Assembly (NCBI GenBank): GCA_021835265.1
Contig: JAKBQK010000012.1
Location: 1-9,706 of the forward strand
DNA length: 9,706 bases
Direction of reading: 5' to 3'
Origin: Thermoplasmata archaeon
Lineage (GTDB): Archaea; Thermoplasmatota; Thermoplasmata; Thermoplasmatales; Thermoplasmataceae
Under the pieces are notes generated by a model that saw only the letters and a program-made list of their open reading frames with translations, had not been told where the DNA came from and searched no databases. The position numbers were made by a program, and so were the translations under genes. The first letter of the stretch is position 1. The number at the start of each line of letters is the position of its first letter. Shown here piece after piece: positions 6,614 through 9,706 of the stretch.

Positions 6614-7643
6614 ATGGCAAAGGGTGAGGTAAACCCAATCAGGAAAGATATACCACTCTCTGAGATAGAGCGCAGAATAAAGGCCCTTGAGAAGAGCGGG
6701 AGAGTCCTCAAGAGGCTATTCTTCATACGGTACAGGTACCAGGGAGACTCGGTAGAGGAAGCTGCACAAAAGGTCAGCGTCACCAAGAAACTGGGATACA
6801 TATGGCAGGACAGGTGGAACACCCATGGTTTCCCAGGCCTGATCCCCAGGTTTGGAGGAGGCAGGCCTCCACTTCTTGGTGAAGAACAGAGGAATGACCT
6901 GATAACATCACTGAAGGCCAGAAATGACTGGACCACAAAGGAGATCCGGGATCTTATAAAGGAAAGGTACGGAATAGAATACACCATGAAGCATGTGAGG
7001 GAAATGCTTCATGGCATGGGCATGAAACTTGGAAAACCATATCCTCATGATTTCAGGAGACCCAGGGATGCTGAGGAACGGTTAAAAAAAACTGATCGTG
7101 AGGAATGATGATATCATTGGGTTCATGGATCAGTCTTCGCCTCAGACCACTTCCAATACAGTGAGGTTGTGGTCCTTCAACAAGCCTGAGATCATCAAGA
7201 ATACAAAGAAACTAAGGGCCAACACATTCGGATTTTATTGTCTCAATGGCTCATCAGCAGTGGATTTTCAGGAACGTTCAAGGAAGGAGAACGTGATCTC
7301 CTTCCTCCAGCTGGTGAGGAAGAGGAATCCAGTTGGAAGGATAGTGATGATACTGGACAATTTCAAGCCACACCATTCTCCTGAAACCCTGGAATATGCA
7401 GAGAACAACAATATTTTACTCATCCATCTGCCTCCATATTCCCCCGATCTGAATCCCATAGAGTTTATCTGGAAGTCGGTCAAGAGGGATATCTCCACTA
7501 AGTTCCTTGGTTCTGAAGAGCATCTGAAATATATTGTAAGCAACCGTTTCTACCAGTATTCCCAGAAGAAAACATATGCTAGGTCATGGATGAAAAAGTT
7601 TCTGAACGAGGAGTTTATAAAGTGTAATCAGTTAGGTGCTTAA
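6614..7643 (+). pseudogene. IS630-family transposase split at an A8 run
   Basis: The first part (6614-7108) is the DNA-binding half: two helix-turn-helix-like segments, the PRFGGGRPPLL linker (about residues 78-88) and a second winged segment up to about 150. The second part carries the DDE domain with all three acidic residues: the aspartate of GFMDQSSPQ, the aspartate of VMILDNFKPHHS, and the glutamate of YSPDLNPIEFIW. The last two are 34 residues apart, the IS630 DD34E spacing. The halves lie in different frames, joined at eight A (7084-7091). Deleting one A gives an uninterrupted ...ERLKKLIVRNDDIIGFMDQ. The element may be dead, a homopolymer miscount in the assembly, or expressed by +1 ribosomal or transcriptional slippage. 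The GTG at 7098 is not a natural start. The TAA stop (7641-7643) lies inside the right inverted repeat. Confidence 0.87.
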
Positions 7644-7651
7644 CTATAAAT
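7630..7651. repeat. Right terminal inverted repeat of IS630 element
   Basis: Ends TTAACTATAAAT (7640-7651), the complement of the left 12-mer. It contains the transposase stop codon. Confidence 0.85.
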
Positions 7652-8077
7652 GAAACTCAAAAACATATTAATACATTGATGCAAACCACACTTTTGTTCT
7701 TAACGATTAGGTTAAAGTCGCACATTTAAGAGTGTTTTATTTGCATAATGAGTGTACTTTCCATAAATCATGAAAGTAAAGATTAATACAAGGTTCAAAA
7801 TGGAATAGTTTGATGAAAAATAGATCTTTATCTGAAATTCTTTGAACTCAGATAGATCAAGAAAATCATAAGGATCTTTGTGAAATACATCTTAAATCAT
7901 ACACTTTTCATGGTACAAAAAAGTTTGATAATTTCTTTCAATGATATGGATAATAATTCATAGATTACAACGAATACAGGCTATTTTTCCGCAGATCATC
8001 ATACTGCTGGAAAATTCAATAGGTTTCTTTCAAGGAATATTATGATCAATAATTATTGAAACGATGTGCGCTTTATA
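7652..8077. other. Gene-free stretch between IS630 and gmd
   Basis: No credible gene on either strand. There is a perfect 7-bp inverted pair, TATCTGA (7829-7835) and TCAGATA (7848-7854), with a 12-nt loop. Minus-strand frames here are broken by many stops, with some short protein-like patches (for example near 7970-8030). A short similarity to the other gene-free stretch (minus-strand ATGTATYTCACAAARA, near 7880-7895 here and near 3875-3891 there) is the only hint of shared origin. No promoter pointing into a neighbouring gene is needed, because both neighbours end here. Confidence 0.45.
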
Positions 8078-9103
8078 TTATAATTCTTTATTTTCTTCCA
8101 TCAGTATGTCACTATTGACCATCAATTTTATTAACTCTTTAAATGAAGTTTTTGGTTTCCATTTCAGCATATTTTTAGCCTTTGTAAAATCAGCAAGATA
8201 ATTGTCTGATTCCAGAGGCCTGAAGAATTTTTTATTCACCTTCACCAATGTTTTCCCTTCATCAGAAACTCCTGTTTCATTTGGCCCTTCCCCTTTCCAG
8301 TGAATTTTAATTCCCACTTCATTGAATGCCAGTTCTACAAACTCTCTGACTGTGTGTAAAACTCCAGTTCCAAGAACAAAATCATCACCTTCATTTTTGT
8401 TTAACATCGACCACATGCCGTAAACGTAATCTTCAGCATATCCCCAATCCTTCCTTGCGTTCATGTTGCCTAGTTCCAGTACGTCCAATTTTCCTGTTTT
8501 TATCTTGGCAACCGCTTTGCTAATTTTTCTGGTCACAAATTCAGGCCCTCTAACCTCACTTTCATGATTGAAAAGTATTCCGTTGGATATGTTGAGTCCA
8601 TATGCTTCCCTGTATGTTTTCATTGTCCAAAAGCCTGCAAGCTTAGATACTGCATATGGGCTCCTTGGTTTAAATGGCGTTTCTTCATTCTGTGGTGTAA
8701 TTTCAGGCTGACCATACATTTCTGATGTGGCGGCAAAGTATAACCTGGTCTTTGGAGAATAATCCTTTACTGCATTGGCGACATTAAGAGTGCCTGAAAT
8801 ATTAACATCATATGTGGAAGCTGGATTCTGAAAACTGTAACCTACAAAACTCTGTGCAGCAAGATGATACAACTCATCTGGTTTTTCTTTTTCCAGTAAT
8901 TTGGCAAAGAAACCTGCATCTGTAAGATCTCCATAAACAATTTTTATTTTTTCTTTAACTTCTTCTGGGAGTTTTTCCATTGTCCCAACTGTCATTGAAC
9001 TATTTCTTCTTATTATTCCAATAATTTCATAATTTTTTTTGTAAAGAAGTTTAGAAAGGAAATACCCATCCTGACCAGAAATCCCAGTTATAATTGCTTT
9101 CAT
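8078..9103 (-). CDS. gmd: GDP-mannose 4,6-dehydratase
   Basis: Converts GDP-D-mannose to GDP-4-keto-6-deoxy-D-mannose in the cytoplasm using bound NADP, the branch point to GDP-L-fucose, GDP-D-rhamnose and GDP-perosamine. The 341-residue length is normal. The short-chain dehydrogenase fold begins with GISGQDG (GxxGxxG, residues 7-13), then RRNSS (32-36), which in this family contacts the cofactor, and YGDLTD (57-62). The catalytic set is T126 and E128 in ATSEMYG with Y150 and K154 in YAVSK. FNHESEVRGPEFVTRKIS (178-195) is the GMD substrate segment and separates it from other sugar dehydratases; E183 is where P is more usual. ATG 9103 gives the exact family start. The gene is intact, alone, and faces the IS630 element. 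No reductase or aminotransferase that would finish the sugar is in the window, so the final sugar is unknown. Confidence 0.95.
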   Translation of the reverse strand: MKAIITGISGQDGYFLSKLLYKKNYEIIGIIRRNSSMTVGTMEKLPEEVKEKIKIVYGDLTDAGFFAKLLEKEKPDELYHLAAQSFVGYSFQNPASTYDVNISGTLNVANAVKDYSPKTRLYFAATSEMYGQPEITPQNEETPFKPRSPYAVSKLAGFWTMKTYREAYGLNISNGILFNHESEVRGPEFVTRKISKAVAKIKTGKLDVLELGNMNARKDWGYAEDYVYGMWSMLNKNEGDDFVLGTGVLHTVREFVELAFNEVGIKIHWKGEGPNETGVSDEGKTLVKVNKKFFRPLESDNYLADFTKAKNMLKWKPKTSFKELIKLMVNSDILMEENKEL

Positions 9104-9119
9104 TTTTCAATATTAAAAG

Positions 9120-9135
9120 GGGTAATATAAATATT
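9120..9135 (-). promoter_or_regulatory. Probable TATA box of gmd
   Basis: On the minus strand AAATATTTATATTACC is centred about 25 nt before ATG 9103, consistent with an archaeal TATA box and a leaderless transcript. The stretch between it and the ATG has AAAAGG but no proper Shine-Dalgarno sequence. Confidence 0.55.
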
Positions 9136-9579
9136 TCACTCTTTAAAACTGTTTTATTGTTAATTATTTAGTTAACTGATTATAAAATAAAATATTTATA
9201 AAGTCCTTTTCATATGACTTATTTTTCCTTTAAAAACACCACCTGTTTAATACAATGACTTCATAATATCCTTATTTATTTCGTAAGATTTTGACTCTGT
9301 TATAATAAAACTTCAAGAAATTACACCATTTTTTACTTTTCTTTAGATCAAAGGTAGAAAGAAGATTGTTTCTAAATGCATAAATTTTGCTTGTGTTTTC
9401 CGTATAATAGTTACAAATATCAGTTATACACGGATAAATTCGCTGCTGACTCAATAGTTTTTTTATAGAATGAACTTATCCCAAATAAGATTTCTAGTGC
9501 ACAGGTTTTTTATCAAAACCTCCCTTGTATTTGCTTTTCTAGGGACAGATTCTTTATCAAAATGTTTTTAGCTCAAAAA
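9136..9579. other. Gene-free stretch between gmd promoter and truncated IS21
   Basis: No recognised gene. A minus-strand frame of 60 codons from a TTG (9272-9454) has a mixed composition but no known motif and no good start signal, so I do not call it. The right third contains an imperfect direct repeat (listed separately) immediately before the junction with the truncated istA at 9580. Confidence 0.45.
9491..9562. repeat. Imperfect direct repeat, 27-28 bp units, 45-bp period
   Basis: Unit one (9491-9518) and unit two (9536-9562) both begin TTTCTAG and end TTATCAAAA, with ACAG in the middle. They differ by one single-base gap and about three substitutions. The 17-bp spacer does not repeat. 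Two units are too few and too short-spaced for a CRISPR array. They could be operator half-sites, remnants of an element end next to the truncated IS21, or an old tandem duplication. Confidence 0.55.
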
Positions 9580-9706
9580 TCTGAAGGTCAATTCCCAGAT
9601 CCATGGCACTACCCATGAAATACCACATGAAAGACTGAAGAAGGAACACCTCAATCCCATGGATTCAGTGCAGGAATACTCTGTCAGGATAGAGGAGATA
9701 AGGAAA
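9580..9706 (+). mobile_element. 5'-truncated IS21-family element, enters at right window edge
   Basis: From 9580 to the end the sequence is the exact reverse complement of 1-127, inside istA. To the left of 9580 similarity stops abruptly: there is no IstA reading frame and no IS21 end. The copy therefore lacks the left end, the terminal repeats and the first two thirds of istA. It faces outward, opposite to the copy at the left edge. Confidence 0.85.
9581..9706 (+). pseudogene. istA fragment, 5'-truncated and cut by window edge
   Basis: The open frame CTG-AAG-GTC... encodes LKVNSQIHGTTHE and onward through 42 codons with no stop. This is the segment of IstA that follows the third catalytic residue, identical to codons 106 to 1 counted from the left window edge over the shared part. 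Upstream in this frame a TAG occurs at 9569-9571 with no start between, so the fragment cannot be expressed as IstA. It is too short to carry any of the three catalytic residues. Confidence 0.85.

Larger units (their letters stand above)
6564..7651 (+). mobile_element. IS630-family insertion sequence, complete ends
   Basis: Inverted repeats at 6564-6585 and 7630-7651 begin with the identical 12-mer ATTTATAGTTAA and match at 19 of 22 positions. The roughly 1.09-kb element holds a single transposase gene split in two. IS630 elements insert at TA and duplicate it. TA dinucleotides occur at the right place (for example 6567-6568 or 6569-6570, mirrored at the other end), but the symmetric flank makes the exact boundary ambiguous by a few bases. 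It lies 56 bp after the second glycosyltransferase and does not interrupt an identifiable gene. Confidence 0.87.

Noticed and set aside
6595..6987. A 130-codon minus-strand frame inside IS630
   Set aside because: It is antisense to the IS630 DNA-binding half and overlaps the element end.
9272..9454. A 60-codon minus-strand frame starting with TTG
   Set aside because: No recognised motif, no clear promoter or ribosome binding site, and stops close upstream. It could be a remnant, but the evidence is too thin.
9491..9562. CRISPR array
   Set aside because: Only two imperfect units with a 17-bp spacer, no cas genes, and no further repeats anywhere in the window.

Overview
The window looks like a piece of an AT-rich archaeal genome, most likely a thermoacidophile of the Thermoplasmatales type (Ferroplasma, Cuniculiplasma or Thermoplasma relatives). 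This is an inference from three things: host genes are preceded by A/T-only TATA-like boxes about 25 nt before the start codon with no room for a leader, codon use favours AGG/AGA and A/T-ending codons, and the transposases look archaeal. No rRNA, tRNA or CRISPR array is present.

Layout, left to right. (1) 1-1019: the 5' half of an IS21-family element on the minus strand, with three 24-bp terminal repeats and an istA gene interrupted by one in-frame stop. (2) 1230-2369: a GT-B glycosyltransferase, plus strand. (3) 2412-3467: a complete IS1-family element with matching ends, its transposase split into two frames. (4) 3468-3977: gene-free, possibly with a decayed gene tail. (5) 3978-4766: a small SAM methyltransferase, minus strand. 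(6) 4767-5392: gene-free divergent promoter region. (7) 5393-6508: a second GT-B glycosyltransferase, plus strand. (8) 6564-7651: an IS630-family element, its transposase split at a run of eight A. (9) 7652-8077: gene-free. (10) 8078-9103: GDP-mannose 4,6-dehydratase (gmd), minus strand. (11) 9104-9579: gene-free with an imperfect 45-bp-period direct repeat. (12) 9580-9706: a 5'-truncated second istA copy, plus strand.

The four host genes fit one theme, cell-surface glycan synthesis: gmd makes GDP-4-keto-6-deoxymannose (precursor of GDP-fucose, GDP-rhamnose or GDP-perosamine), two glycosyltransferases add sugars, and the methyltransferase may modify a sugar or other small substrate. They do not form an operon. 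Each appears to be separately promoted, orientations alternate, and insertion sequences and several hundred bases of gene-free DNA separate them, as in a surface-polysaccharide island eroded by transposition. The IS genes look richer in G+C than the glycan genes.

The first 127 bases are the exact reverse complement of the last 127. That length equals a common maximum k-mer of de Bruijn assemblers, so this is probably a whole contig that stopped at both ends where it ran into a shared IS21 sequence. I do not see a convincing new biological system. The points most worth checking are the end repeat and what it implies about flanking inverted IS21 copies, the fact that all three transposase genes are broken by small lesions (two containing an A8 run, one of which includes the IS1 slippery heptamer A AAA AAC), and the short repeat and possible gene remnants in the gene-free stretches.
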